Below, piece by piece: positions 63,881 to 64,000 of a stretch of 64,000 nt of DNA (position 1 is the stretch's first letter; each line of letters starts with the position of its first letter). The stretch is from Isoetes taiwanensis (taxonomy: Eukaryota; Streptophyta; Lycopodiopsida; Isoetales; Isoetaceae). A program made the position numbers and the translations under genes. The stretch spans positions 2,110,447 to 2,174,446 of the forward strand of contig JAJEKV010000041.1 of assembly GCA_021234155.1 (NCBI GenBank). The letters run 5' to 3'. The notes under the pieces were generated by a model, which ran no database searches, had not been told where the DNA came from, and saw nothing but the letters and a program-made list of their open reading frames with translations.

Positions 63881-64000
63881 CATGTAATAAAGTTTCACAG
63901 GTAATGCAAAACCATGTGCAATGGCTCCAAGTCTCCCAATAGCCATAAGAAAATAAAGCCAAGCGAGCATGTAAAATGGGACAACATGGTGGTTAGGAAG
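63881..64000 (-). pseudogene. ABCB (P-glycoprotein type) transporter exon fragment
   Basis: The minus strand reads VPFYMLAWLYFLMAIGRLGA and IAHGFALPVKLYYM, then a donor ATG|GTAGGT. It matches the start of the first transmembrane domain of plant ABCB transporters (VPFxKLFxFAD...LMxIGSLGAIAHGxxLPVF). ABCB proteins are plasma-membrane ATP-driven exporters of auxin and other compounds. The FAD segment is altered (MLAWLYF) and the FFLFFG that should follow is lost, so it is probably a decayed fragment. The exon continues past the window end. Confidence 0.6.

Larger units (their letters stand above)
62254..64000 (+). mobile_element. TA-flanked element K, left end only (runs off window)
   Basis: Alpha end TACAAGTATTTGTACTATAA at 62254, then GGAGTGTATCAAGTCGACTG. 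The body does not resemble the short AGATTC members and contains protein-coding fragments on the minus strand (62408 and 63881). Its other end lies outside the window, so calling it an element depends on the alpha end alone. Confidence 0.45.

Overview
This is nuclear DNA from a land plant with a large, repeat-rich genome. The evidence is introns with GT/AG borders, plant gene families (zeaxanthin epoxidase, PPR-E/E+, MSI1-like WD40, ABCB transporter), a plant L1-type LINE tail, a Tourist-type MITE, a telo-box and CATGCATG motifs. The PPR tail (KKPAMAWIEIDNNVHEF...) looks to me more like seed-free plants (fern or similar) than crop angiosperms, but that is only an impression. Almost nothing here is an intact gene. 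The window is a record of transposons, duplications and captured gene pieces.

Layout. 1-8946: several copies of a young non-autonomous LTR element (LTRs about 702 bp, no gag/pol seen), arranged in tandem and ending in a head-to-head inverted copy. 8947-20192: the most gene-like stretch, with a LINE tail, a PPR-like relic, short tandem repeats, a probable first exon behind a telo-box (16418), and two related hairpin/splice-site modules. A 318-bp block at 8947 reappears at 19187. 20193-41880: large duplications whose borders coincide with (TA)n tracts. Block A (431 bp) occurs twice, block C (4.5 kb; MSI1-like WD40 and PPR fragments, both antisense) twice, and block B (3.5 kb) twice. 41883-64000: a chain of elements inserted end to end in (TA)n tracts.

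The main finding is that these elements appear to form one family. One end (alpha) reads TACAAGTATTTGTACYAT beside (TA)n. The other end (beta) reads TACANNTATTAG, followed by a subterminal AGAGATTRATCYYRGCCGTC. Short members (1.6-1.9 kb) carry degenerate AGATTC arrays and CATGCATG-rich modules. One long member with both ends visible (55158-60506) carries intron-containing zeaxanthin epoxidase exons. Others, with only one end visible, carry WD40/PPR or ABCB pieces. This looks like a TA-microsatellite-targeting, gene-capturing transposon family. It resembles the rice Micron MITEs in target choice, but no transposase is visible here.

A technical caution: near-identical duplicate copies disagree mainly where one copy has CAG or CTG. 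In plants those are CHG methylation sites, so part of the apparent decay may be consensus error from modified bases.
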